Under the pieces are notes generated by a model. It saw only the letters and a program-made list of their open reading frames with translations, was not told the origin of the DNA and made no database searches. A stretch of DNA of 55,261 bases. It comes from Lingula anatina (taxonomy: Eukaryota > Brachiopoda > Lingulata > Lingulida > Lingulidae). This document shows positions 1 through 49,099 of the stretch, one piece after another (position 1 is the first letter of the stretch; every line of letters begins with the position of its first letter). The translations under genes and the position numbers were made by a program. The stretch covers positions 812,764 to 868,024 of the forward strand of contig NW_019775813.1 in the NCBI RefSeq assembly GCF_001039355.2, read 5' to 3'.

Positions 1-83
1 GGGTGAGGATCTATCCCAAACTCAGCATTGATTGCTTCTAACTTTTCTTTGGTCAGTCTGATCAAATTCTGAATGTTGCGAAT
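1..83 (-). CDS. BRAF: BRAF coding exon 2 (BRS domain), truncated by window edge
   Basis: Acceptor TTACAG at 84-89, exon begins phase 0 with IRNIQNLIRLTKEK and runs to DPH plus two bases of a proline codon. This is the B-Raf-specific region, which in vertebrates mediates MEK/KSR contacts. The alignment to human B-Raf (memory-based) is ungapped through all 28 visible residues. Confidence 0.88.
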   Translation of the reverse strand, partial: MRNIQNLIRLTKEKLEAINAEFGIDPH

Positions 84-1200
84 CTGTAATGGAAATAAAA
101 ATGCATGATTACCACCAGATCAAATGTTAAATGTATCCACATATTTATTTACTCATCCTTAATACTACCACTTCTAATATGATTAAATGAATGTCTGATG
201 GTATTCAAAGCATACCTAGAAGGGACTTCTTTTAAATCCTTCTGAATGGCACAACATGCACATTTGAAACCTGACACAGGGGTATGAGACTGCAAACTTG
301 TATCAACACTAAAGACAGCAAGAGAACCATGGCATTGGGCACAAAGTAGGTAAGGAGTAAAATGCAAAGTTGACAATTCTACACATTCATGTGCATTGTA
401 TGTATTATTTAGAACATTCCTATTGTTTACAATTGTTTTTTTTTTTATTGTTAATTGGGCAGACAGAAGATCTCCACCTTTTGAATACTGTCTTGTTGGC
501 AAATCTGAAAATGGCATTTCAGATCAGAGAGTTAAATAAATGGGGTGTTTTGTCTGACATACTAGTAAGTCAGTTAAATACTTAGAATGCAGGGGACTTC
601 ATTAAATGTAAGGATGTGACCCAAGTTTTCTGGGCCAGTATGATATTATAATCATAAGCAAGACCAGTCTTTTGTATTAAAAGATACGATAAATAAAAGA
701 GCTATAGAAGCTTAGTAAAGATAACCATCACAATAAGATCCCAGTTCTTAAAAACGAGTAATACCACAACAATAATAACAATAAATTAAATATAAATAGG
801 GTTTGGGTTTGCAGCATCTTGAATTTTCAAAATGAACAGATTTTATGGCATTGTCGCGAAAATCAAAAACATCTTGACAGCAATACCAAGAAGACATCAG
901 GATCATGTGTCGCTTACACAGTAAGTAAAACGAAGACCCGCACTCTATCAGCTCGAACCTTTTTCTAATGTCATTCATTTGAGAATTGCAATTTTACCTT
1001 GACGTCTAACAAGACGCGTCTCATTAGTGAAATTACCTTCAAACAGAAGTTGCTACAGCTAACGAAAATTAAGCTTTTGGTGAGCACATTACCTCCTCTT
1101 GCTTTGAAGTTGTCTCAAAGATGTCCTGGCCATTTTCACTGCCGCCAATAGTGAACTTAGGCATATCTCCATTGTAAGCTCCCTGCTTTACGGCAGCCAT
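1..1200 (-). CDS. BRAF: B-Raf/RAF serine-threonine kinase, 5' end only (partial gene)
   Basis: Minus-strand gene whose first two coding exons are visible (1200-1093 and 83-1, the latter cut by the window edge). RAF kinases phosphorylate MEK downstream of Ras; the kinase and Ras-binding domains lie beyond the window. The 64 readable residues cover the start and the B-Raf-specific (BRS) region: NGDM near residues 10-13, then EE followed by IRNIQNLIRLTKEKLEAI, closely resembling the human B-Raf BRS helix segment recalled from the family. The intron falls exactly after the EE pair and is phase 0, as I recall for human BRAF exon 1/2. The start is ATG at 1200, with A at -3 and G at +4. Intron 1 (84-1092) has GT...AG ends and no recognisable insert. 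C-Raf/A-Raf lack a BRS region, so B-Raf/ancestral Raf is the best call. Confidence 0.88.
1093..1200 (-). CDS. BRAF: BRAF coding exon 1
   Basis: 108 bp, 36 residues from MAAVKQGAYNGDM to TSKQEE, ending at a GTAATG donor (1092). The middle is low-complexity and not obviously conserved; the MAA start, NGDM and terminal EE match the vertebrate pattern. Phase-0 3' end. Confidence 0.85.
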
Positions 1201-1520
1201 AATGGGATGTTAGAAGCAACTCGCGAGAAATCTCTTCAGTTCACGAGATCTGTCATATGACTGGACACCAGGTGTCTCTGACTGTGCTGATAATCCAGAT
1301 AAAAGATTTCATTGTTTAAAGTATATTTAGAGCAGTGCTGAGCTTCCGCAGACTTGATTTAAATACAAACTGCTGAACTTACTAGGAACAGATTCAGATT
1401 CGACTCATTCGACCTATTACGGCGAGGTGCGGTGAGAGCCGAGAGCTTTTATCGGGATAAGCTGCCTTTCAGAGATGTTACTGCTCAGACCTCAATGGGC
1501 CGTGGCAGGCTAGTTATATA
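1201..1520 (-). promoter_or_regulatory. BRAF 5'UTR/promoter-proximal region
   Basis: Sequence directly upstream of the BRAF start codon. It contains CTCGCGAGA at 1220-1228, nine of ten bases of the palindrome TCTCGCGAGA, a known core-promoter element (BANP-bound) of TATA-less housekeeping genes. No TATA box is obvious. The transcription start is not determinable from sequence alone, and an untranslated upstream exon is possible. Confidence 0.4.
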
Positions 1521-1748
1521 ACGTGTTTACGCAACAAACGAAAAAAAAAATGATACGCATTAAAAGCGTACCTTAGCGTCGTTTTAGCACATTCATCATA
1601 TACCTGGCGTGTACTTTATGTTTGTACTTACACAAACGTTTACCTGCATGTATATGCCGTAATTCTTAAACAAAAAAAAAAAAAAAAAACTTTCGTTTGT
1701 TTGCGTATGTGTAGACCTAAATTTTTCCATACGTTTGGTTGGCGCTAC

Positions 1749-2372
1749 CACTGATTCTCAATATATAGGTCCAGGGGCGGATCCAGGATTATTTGAAGGG
1801 GGGTTCCGCGGGTGCGAAGCCGACCCTTCTGACCCCCCCCCCCCCCCCCCCGGCCCCACATCCGTCACTGAGGTCCATTTGAAGAAAATAGAAATGCGAA
1901 AAATAAAGTTAAAAGTTATATTCGCAAATTATACTTCTTTTAAAACTATGGTGGCAGAAAGTGATAAATGTATAGCATGGCATGAAAATCTTTTCCGATT
2001 CATGCCGGGCGAAACCGCGAAAGGAGCCTCAAACTATTTGTTGCGCTATTTAAAATAAACATTCGAAAAATTTTCTGAGACTTTAGACATACTCACTTTC
2101 TGACAAGTTGCAAAGTTTCTACTTTAATAAAAATAAACTAGATCGATTGGAGAATGTGAGATGGTGCTGCCAGCGACAGTAACGAAGGTTTAAATTTTAG
2201 TACATTTACGCGTTTTGTGTCAGAACAGATATCTAGCAGTTATTTTTTCAGTGATTTAAACTGCTTTACTGATGTAAGTAAAATTCTACGCGGACAAACT
2301 ATTCTTCCACTCGCCTGCTTTTAATAAAATTAAAAAGCAATATTAAACGGACCTGCTTATTGAGAATCAGTG
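1749..2372. mobile_element. 624-bp element bounded by 24-bp inverted repeats
   Basis: CACTGATTCTCAATA...GGTCC at 1749-1772 is repeated as its reverse complement at 2349-2372 with about four differences. Flanking octamers just outside (TGGCGCTA left, TTACGCTA right) agree at 6 of 8 positions, consistent with a decayed 8-bp target-site duplication, but this is weak. No transposase ORF. Inside lies a CAGGGGCGGATCC segment (from 1772) also found at 33877-33931. Confidence 0.45.
1772..1830 (+). repeat. Dispersed repeat segment beginning CAGGGGCGGATCCAGGAT
   Basis: About 55 bp highly similar to the reverse complement of 33877-33931, including CAGGGGCGGATCCAGGAT, TTTGAAGGGGG and GCGAAGCCGACCC. It looks like a terminal segment of a dispersed DNA transposon family; the terminus CAGGGGCGGAT also starts the MITE at 29082. 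Confidence 0.55.
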
Positions 2373-5300
2373 TTTACGCTATTGTGTGACAGGGCCCTAA
2401 AGGACATTTGCAATTCATCGTAGATGGCACAAAAAATGTCAGTGTTACCGTACTCAAAACGTTTACCATATATTTCCCACAGTGTTTTTTATTGTTTTCT
2501 AACGTTTATGCTTAAATGCATTCAGTAACGCAGTTTTTTATTTACTGTTAGATAACTGCTTATATCAAAACGACTCAGAGACATTTGCAAACACGTGTAG
2601 TAGAACTTAATCACTTTCCTTTCTTCTTTCAAATGAACAAGGTTAGGGTCTTTGTACGACACATACAGTGGTAACTAAAAAGTGAGGTTCACCAAAGTTT
2701 TGATTTCCAGGATTCGGTCACACCAGGACCAAATTTTAAATACTTTGAAAATTGATTCAATTGATTCTGTTTTTTGAAAAAAAAGACCCGTAATTCAGAT
2801 TTCCGAAAATGATGATGGTAGTCTGCCTAGATAGCGTAGTTTGTGCCCGTCAAAAATACAGTTGTTCTTAGGCATGCTACCCAGTTTCTTCCGAAAGTTT
2901 TTGCAAACGGATTGTTATCTTGGGATCCGATATATATTTCAAATGTATCTTTGTTTTCTATTCTTTCCGTTTCAATCAATAATAGGCTCAAAGCGTGTGC
3001 TAGACAGTGTATTGAATTTTTTTTTACACATATCAACATTACTTACATCTCCGGTTGATGCCAGTATCCACGTTTTTTCTGATCGTGTACACTTTTTTTG
3101 GTGGCAAAGCTACATCTGAAACGAATTTAGGGCGTTAAAATTTTTTCTTCGTCATTTTTTAGATCAAAAATTTAATTACTTTGTCTTTCGCAACATAGTT
3201 CCTTGCATGATAACATATTTAAATATGTATTTTAAAATAAAGAATGTTGTTAAAATGTTTTGGGCAAGAAGAATTTTAAACACAAAAATTACAAAACGCT
3301 TTATTTGACACAAAAATAGCTTGTCTTCTTTTATAATTAACTGTTATGGGTAACATAAAACTTTGGCATAAAGATACACTCTCATAAATACAAACAAATC
3401 TAATCTCTCCATCCTTTTCAGAAAATGTAACAACTTTTTTTTCAATTTTTCAATTGCACCCGTTTAAACATTTACGTAATATATTAAAGGATCACAATGA
3501 ACTACATGTATATGCAGCACGGAATACAATGCATTATCATTATAAGGTAATGAAGTTCACAAAGTAACTATCGAGTTATTTTGCACTGAACAACTCGAGA
3601 TGAGATGTATAACATATGAACGTAACCTCTATCTGTGCGTCTGAAAGCACTGACCGGTATAGACTAGCCTGATTGTTCCTACCCTCTACCAGGGCCACAG
3701 ATTGATATTTCAAAGATGTTCACAGATACGTCTCTAGATAAATTGACAGTCATTTTGGTCTGATGTCGATTGAGCAAAAAATGTCCACAAAAATAACTGA
3801 GACCCTGGTAGGGGGTAAATTGTTCCCAGGCTTTGCAATGTGAACATGCATATTCTGTTTACTTTCACGCTTCACTACGTTTACCCGTCTTTCAACGTGT
3901 CATTTGACATTGGCACAATAAACAACATATACTACACTGTATATATCTAAAAATTACACTGAATTGTCTATTTATTTATGATATTAAGCAACAAAAGTTG
4001 TTGAGATAAGTTCTGTGTCGATATGAAAACTTGTGAAAAGAGAGCTCAATACTACTGTAAAAAGTTACATTTTTAATCCTTTTATATTAACGGACATGCA
4101 ATTTTGTCTAGGCCTAACTGACGGCATTGTGCCTCCCTTTCGTAAACTACAGCCGGTCTTCTGAAAAAAGTCGTCTAATAGACTAAACCGCTAGCTCCTA
4201 AATAGATTGAAATTTAAGTAAAATACGACTAGATGCAAAATCTTAATTTCTATACAGCATAATTAAAATTCAAAGTTGAGCTCGGGATAAATTACCATTT
4301 GCCCTGTATAGGCCTACCATTACAGGTGATACGTACAAAAAATGTACGTGCACAGGTCGCCGACTTGATCAAACCGCTGAATTTATATACCCTGCCCTAT
4401 TGGTTAACTGCCTTTTTCATATTCTTTAAATCAGCCCGCTATGAAAACTTTACATAAAGAATAAATCCCAATGCTTTCCGTTTCCGGCAGATTCAGAGAA
4501 ATAATTAATAACACATTAGATACTTTTTGGTAAAAGGTATACATCATTGATACAAACAAGAAACTGCAACGTTTTTGATAAAGAAAAAATATTCACTGTT
4601 GCCATTTGTCAAATAACAAAACGAACAATCAACTAAATATCTTGAGAAGTTGAGAACCAATCCTAAAGAACAGTAATAATGCTAATACACTCAAACGCAA
4701 ATTAATAATTTTCCTGAAAAATTTTATGTAAATAATAACTGAAATGCTGATTCATTTGTTTGAAAATTTCGTTGGCCTCGCGTCAGAAAAGACATTGTTG
4801 TGCGTGTCTAAAAATGAAAAATCTTGAAAAAGTTATTTAACACAAAAAGTGAGACATTTGAACATTTTAAATAAATGCCACGTTTTAAAATAAGACTATC
4901 AAGTTAAATTTCGTTTTAATTAACAAATGAAAAAAACTTATTCAGTAACGTTTTGGAATATCACTTGCCTTTTTTATAATTTATAGCACCACTGAAGATA
5001 TAACTAATCACTTATGCTACTTTAAGCTTTGCAAAATATACAGTTTCAGGGATCGTTGTTCAAAGCAATTAAAGAGACAAAACGTAAGATTTTATATTAA
5101 CACAAGTATATAAACCTCTTCTCATAGAACTTATCTGAGGTATTAAGTAATGCTATCACTTCCTGAAAAACCTTGCCACATACATGTGCGTCTTAACCAT
5201 CTTGACACAGTTTTTCTTAATTTTTATCACATGCAACCTGTAACTGAGGTCGAAAGGATTGCAGAATTTGAAAAAACAACATTACCTTTTTAATTTTCTC

Positions 5301-6291
5301 GCATTGTTACAGAGCTATTGTGAACATCAGGGAGGGTGGATCGAAGGTCGGTTAGTGACATAAAAATAGCCTTTGCCTCAGAAAAATTCATTAAATATAA
5401 TTTTTTGATGAAAAATTATACACTGTGTATTTTCAACAGGAACTGTGCCTATAATCTAATGGACATCTAACATCCAGTTTTGTGGTTTAAATGAAAAAGA
5501 AAGTTCATGCAACACATACCACTGTATAAGAATAAATGACATAATTAAGTCTTTTAATCATTGTGCAGAAATCCCTGATAACTCATTACATATCTCAAAT
5601 ATTTAACTTTCAAATTTTTCATCTTAATTCACGGGCTTACCAAGACTTCATTTCACAAAAGAATTAAAGCCCCCCAAAATGCTCTTACTTCCTGTATAAG
5701 ATATTCTTTGCTAGCATTTCAACCCAATAAATTAGTGCATTTGTAGGAGACTACATATATGTACACGTAAATTGTGCCTGCAGTACTCATGCAACCACCC
5801 TTTTTTCTAGGGTAAAGACCAAATCATGTTGTGATTTCTAACCTGGATACAAATATCTACAACTATCTGTATTCATCATATAAAGGTGGTCGTGCCAAAA
5901 ATATCAAGCCCATTGACTCTTTATACTGAAAGGTAATAATAAATAATCTATTAAATAATATAATATTTAATTCAGGCAAAAACAATGGCCAATAAAAATA
6001 AATCACCTAATTTTACTGGCACAGCTTCTGTTTTACTATCTGAACATATTTTACTACATTTCTGTTGCTGCTACATCATGCAGAAAAATAGCTGCTTGAA
6101 CAAATCTTGCACTTCCATCATTCTATAATACATAATAATGGGCTGATAATAATGAGACTCATAAGTTCAAAGTCTGAAATAAATAAAAAACAGTTTTCTC
6201 AGACAGAGAATTAATTGAGCACTGAATTCATTCATTCACACACACACTAAACTGATACTAATTCATTCCCAAAATTCCACTCTTCAATTCT

Positions 6292-44301
<38,010 letters not shown>

Positions 44302-44331
44302 TTTAAGCCTCGTGAAGACTTCTCTTGTATT

Positions 44332-44474
44332 CTGTTAAACAAAAGAGTATAGTTCTACAATTGCTGTGAAGCGACGTGAAACAAAACCTCCGTTGGATCA
44401 GCGGCTCCACCTTTGTAATTGTGTTTTCCTTTCAAGGTACCTTTAAAATGATTATACTCCCAAATTAACTTACA
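44332..44474 (-). promoter_or_regulatory. Probable 5'UTR intron and upstream untranslated exon of the RTK
   Basis: On the minus strand, a good acceptor (TTTTGTTTAACAG) sits 30 nt before the start codon (AG at 44333-44332), and a strong donor CTT|GTAAGTTAA lies at 44474/44473. This predicts a 142-nt intron in the 5'UTR, with an untranslated exon from 44474 toward about 44700. The GC-richer block 44480-44760 would then hold the first exon and promoter. Confidence 0.5.
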
Positions 44475-46984
44475 AGATGTGCTTATAGCGTCTGCCTCGT
44501 TACTGTTGTCGACTGATATTCACCGTATGTGCGATTGTTAATGAAGTTTGTTAGCGCCGTGGGAGCGTTCATCAAATGGTTTCTGTGGCACGCAGCATGT
44601 CCCCAGTGGAGCACTATGACGGCGGTGTGTTGCTGACTCTGTCAGCTCCGCGTGTGGACTAGTCTAAAACGACACGGAAAGCGCAGCCCGTATTTCTATC
44701 AATAATGTAACGGCGACACCAGCTGATTCGCTGTTACAGTGCAGATGGAGCTGCTCTTCCTCTGGCAGACCTCAGTGCCATGATCTGGAAAATAGGCAAT
44801 GAGAATGTTAATCAGTTACCATTGGCTGAGATCTCGGCGTGCGAGGCGTGTAGTACGCAGTCTGTTTGCTGAGTGGATAATTGGGGAAATACTGCGAGCT
44901 GAGAGTGGCCAGAACGGGGGCAACAAATATTGCTCGTATTTGTTGTTATACTTCACCCCAAATTCTATAAACATTTCTTTTATAACAGCCTTTGAACAGT
45001 TCTAAATAATTGTTTGTTGTACAAATCATCAGGGAGTGGGGGTTTGTTTGAAAAGTACCGATTTTAAGTGCTTAAATTGTTTCCTCGTTTTTTACGTCAG
45101 TGGGAAATATTTACCAAATATTTGTTTTGGTAATAGGAGAAAAGAATAAAATTTAACATCAAGGTGCACTTGAATTTTTCATCTTAAAAAAGTGCGTTAC
45201 AACAAATAACAAAAGCTTACATCTTACGCAATGACTGCGATATTATATACGACAAACAGCGTCACGGAACGGTTTGTCATCCATAAGATAACTTAACAAC
45301 AGATCTCATTCTGGTTAAACTGTTTCTGTGGGGGAAACAGAAAATGGCTGATCAAAGTTTTGTGCTCTCCTCTTCTTTTGATATCTTATATCTAAGTTCT
45401 ATTAGCATTGTGGTATTGTACCAACATAAACCACAGTGTACAGGTTTGTTAGCAATAGATAAACTGCGTACTGAGATCAGGGTCGCAGCCCCCCCCCCCC
45501 CCCCCCCCAACCAAATAAATAAATAAATAAATAAGGCTTGGATGGAGGGAACAGCTATCGAATGCCTACAACACACCACATGCAGGCGGGTGTATCATCC
45601 GTGGAACTCATCTACACACTGACTGAAGGAAAATGAGATATTTCTGACAAACTAGGATAAAAGGAGGTTAAATCTTTATCAGGGTCCCACAAACAATCAT
45701 ATTGTTCAAGAATCTCATGGTGTGTGTGTGTGGGGGGGCATCCTACTGGCTTCTGTCACACTGGGGTGTTACTGGGAGCGGTAGAGCCATGTCGAGGGAA
45801 GACAGGTGAGTTCTCAATGTCCTCTGAAACTAGTGAACAGTCCAAACTCGGACTGCCAAAAATATCACCACGGGTGACGGTTATCAAAGGTAACAGACGC
45901 TTAACGCCTATCTAAACAGTTACGGCAAAATAAATCATTTTAGTACCCATTCCGGTGTAACGAAACTGAGGGTCCGTGTAACAAAAAATCCGCCCTCCAT
46001 TTAGTTACAATGGTTAGTGTTAGCCTGACCTAAGTGGGTCAAAATCGAGTGCGAGGCTTGCCTGTGCAAATGAAACGGGAAGCGGACTTTCTATCATAGG
46101 GGATTCTCTGTCACGTCACACCGGTTGTTCTCATGTTCGTAGATCTGGTGAATCGGCCACTATATAGAAGTAAAACTTCCCACCCTCAGGTCAGGCCATG
46201 ATGTATAAATGAATAAGAGTAATATTTGGACTCATTATCAATATGGTCAATTTACAACTTTTGGTTGGTCCCAAATCGGACGACGGACGTTAATTAATGG
46301 CACCATTTTATATAAGAGGAAGCAAAATCTAGTTGTCATTGTGATCAAATAGATTAAAGATCAACCAAAGCCAGTTCGTGATCTGATTTAACTTTGTCAG
46401 CAACGAGTTTTATTGTGAAGATAATTATTTTGAATTCTTTACGTTTCAGTTACTGGGAATAGGTAATTTAAATATTTAACATAATCTCGGTTTAATCCTT
46501 AGGATGTAATTATTGCACAGGTACACGGCAATTACGTACAAAACAGGAAAGATATGAAGGAAATGGATAACCGGTAAATTGCTGGTGAACTTTCAAGATA
46601 ATTTAACAAAATATTTGCTGGTTGTTTTGGAACCAAACTTTCCAAGTATTATTCCCTGCCAGGCAAAAGTTGATGCCACACAGGAAGCAAGCGGCGGAAG
46701 TGCATATCCGTTAAATTGCAGGTGTTTGTTGGATATTTTAACTTATTTTCAATAAAACGTTTGAAATAAAAAAGAGTATATCCGAACGAGACATAAATTT
46801 ATTCCGATATCTTAAGTTGATAAATAAAGAGAGAAATACTAATCAAAATCTCGTCTTTGCGTATCAATTACAGTATCAGTATAGGTAACTGATAAAAACG
46901 AGTAGGCTCGATATCTCGGAGCGATATACGAGCGTTACCTTAACTTTATGAGAATGCTACCTATCAAAGCTAAACTGCATTTGC

Positions 46985-47240
46985 ACAGGAGAGTGCAGTA
47001 GTAGTATCGAAGTAGCAAAAAAGCATTAACGCAGTAGTGGTGTGGAGCATATTTGGAGTAGAAATGCAGCATAGCCTACTGCAATTCTACTCCAAAAATA
47101 ACATAGGTTTGTACAGAGAGGAGCATTAATGCAGTAGATTAGCAGCATGATAGAAGCATGTTTCAAATATGCTAATTAGCTCCCAAATCGAAGCAGATTT
47201 GAAGCATGTTTGCAGTATGATTGCAGTAGTCTACTGCGGT
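46985..47240 (+). repeat. GCAGTAG/AGCATG-rich degenerate repeat block
   Basis: GCAGTAG, GCAGTATG, AAGCAG and AGCATG words recur at irregular spacing, e.g. near 46996, 47031, 47068, 47131, 47205 and 47222. No fixed period can be established by eye. Confidence 0.5.
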
Positions 47241-47276
47241 TTATACCATATTGCTAAAAATTTTGGAACTTTTTGT

Positions 47277-47510
47277 TCACTGATGACAATGGGAGAGAGG
47301 CACAAAAGTGGGTACAGGTTGTGCATTGTCATGTTGGAACAGAAAGTTGCGGCCATAATGGGCTCTAGCATATAGCGCCATTTTTGTCGTCAGGAGTTGC
47401 CTCCAAATGCCAGCACTTACATTTTCATTGGCAAGCACCAGGCTGGTTTGACACCAAATAATTAATGGAAGACCAAACCTGGACGGAACCGTCACCATTG
47501 GCAACAATTT
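47277..47510 (-). pseudogene. Tc1/mariner transposase fragment
   Basis: Minus-strand reading shows HYGRNFLFQHDNAQPVP, matching the FQxDNAxxH motif around the second catalytic Asp of Tc1-like transposases, preceded by a TSLVLANENVSAG stretch corresponding to the usual PLVFVxGNxNA segment. The His after the motif is missing and neighbouring frames are broken. No terminal repeats seen. Confidence 0.6.
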
Positions 47511-48928
47511 TCACCACACAGTCTTCAGCAGACCTCCCAGAGATTGACATCGAACACAGAAATGCAACAAAAATCTAGGTATGCTTCCAATGACGCTGTT
47601 CCGGCTAGCAGTTATTAAGGAACAATTTTTCAGATTGATATTAAAATGTTTTATTAATAATATGTGCGTTGACGTCCAAGTATCTTTTAACTTTGATAAA
47701 AAAATAAGCTATGAAATCCAAAAGTCTGTCTAGGAGTTCAAGGGTAAGATATTCCAACACAACTCTCTGTTTTATTCCATTCAAGTACAACTCTTTTTCA
47801 ATCGGCATTTATAAAACAGTACAAAAACATAAGCTCTTTTTTAGCTTTTGGAAAGATTCTAAATAGCAAATAACTCGATATAATTTTAAAACAATGAAAA
47901 CATATTAAATAAATAAATAAAGTCATAAAGATACAGGGTTTATTATTTGCATATGGCACATATAGGCCTATATACATTTAAATCCATCCCAGTTACTAAT
48001 CATACTTTAATAACGTTTGATTTTCAGCTGCTCTCAAGCGAAGCTGAATTGGAGTTGCTACCCCCCCCCCCCCACCTCCCTGCCTCATCCATAAAGTCGA
48101 ACATTGCCATAGGTAAGTGAGGCTCTGTACATCTAATTGACGTGAAGTGGCTTATTGGTACGCAAGATATAAGAAACGCGCAATAAGATAAAACCGATTC
48201 ATCTTCTTCTATGCCTCTTACATTTCTTCCGTTAACAAAACCCGAGGAAGTGCCATCGGCTCACGTAACTTTTCAACTGAAGTGGGCGAGCTTATCTGAT
48301 TGAAGAAGAATATTTATCTATGAGTTAACGTATGTCAAATATCTGTCATAAATAATTGACCTAAGTGTAGCGACTAAAATCAAATAACCGGTGGTCAGGT
48401 ATATATATAGACTTTTTTTAATAAAGAGTACAGTTACTTGCATATGTTAATGCAACGAAATAAGAGCCACCGTAAAATGTACCGGTAACTATATATCTAA
48501 CACTGGTGGGCGATCGTGCGTTTTTGAGCTTTATTGAAATCGGATATTTCAGGTGTAACGTTGCCTATAAAAACCAAATTCTGATGGCTTTCCTGTTGCC
48601 AGAGATATCATTGCCTATATTTAGTATAACAAATATCCGGTGGTCAAAAGTATTTATAATTGTGGGGAAAAACATCGAATTAGGTACCAATAACACCTGT
48701 GTGGGCGTCGCTACAGTTTACCATTGCTGTCCCCAAAGGGCCAGTTCTGTTGGAAACATTCCATGAATCGAGTGTGGGATGGGAATTGTGGAATTGTTTC
48801 CAATTTGAACATTATTAGCAAGTCCATCAATTTAATGACGGCAGGTTTTGAACTTCGTCTCTGGCTGATGGTTTCCTGCTTCATTCTTGTTTTCTTGTTT
48901 TAAAAGCAATATCAGTACCGGGACAGGC

Positions 48929-49099
48929 GTGACAGGAATGATAGTCCGCTAGGAACCGAAGTCCGCTCCCCATTACTTAGTACAGGTGACATTCGTCCCA
49001 TATACTAACCCCAATACTCCAACTAACCCTAACCTGTACTTATCATATGGGAGCCCGGACTTCTATTCCAAAGAGTACCATTCTTTCACCGGCTGTCAC
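48929..49099 (-). mobile_element. GTGACAG-ended inverted-repeat element, copy B (inverted)
   Basis: GTGACAGGAATGATAGTCC at one end and GGCTGTCAC at the other. Shares TGACATTCGTCCCATATACT and CAACTAACCCTAACC with copy A in reverse orientation. The TTAGGG-like words are part of the element, not telomere. Confidence 0.65.

Larger units (their letters stand above)
1201..6291. other. Intergenic region between BRAF and the receptor kinase gene
   Basis: About 5.1 kb, AT-rich, without any ORF that resembles a protein. It must hold the BRAF promoter and the 3'UTR of the receptor kinase. A minus-strand AATAAA-type signal was not assigned because several candidates exist (e.g. near 3970). It also contains a poly-A tract (1672-1690), a poly-C tract (1837-1852) and the inverted-repeat element 1749-2372. 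Nothing else recognised. Confidence 0.6.

Noticed and set aside
149-517. 122-codon minus-strand ORF with several Cys, inside BRAF intron 1
   Set aside because: No recognisable motif, no supporting splice sites, and the region is a normal GT-AG intron. Probably chance or an old degraded element.
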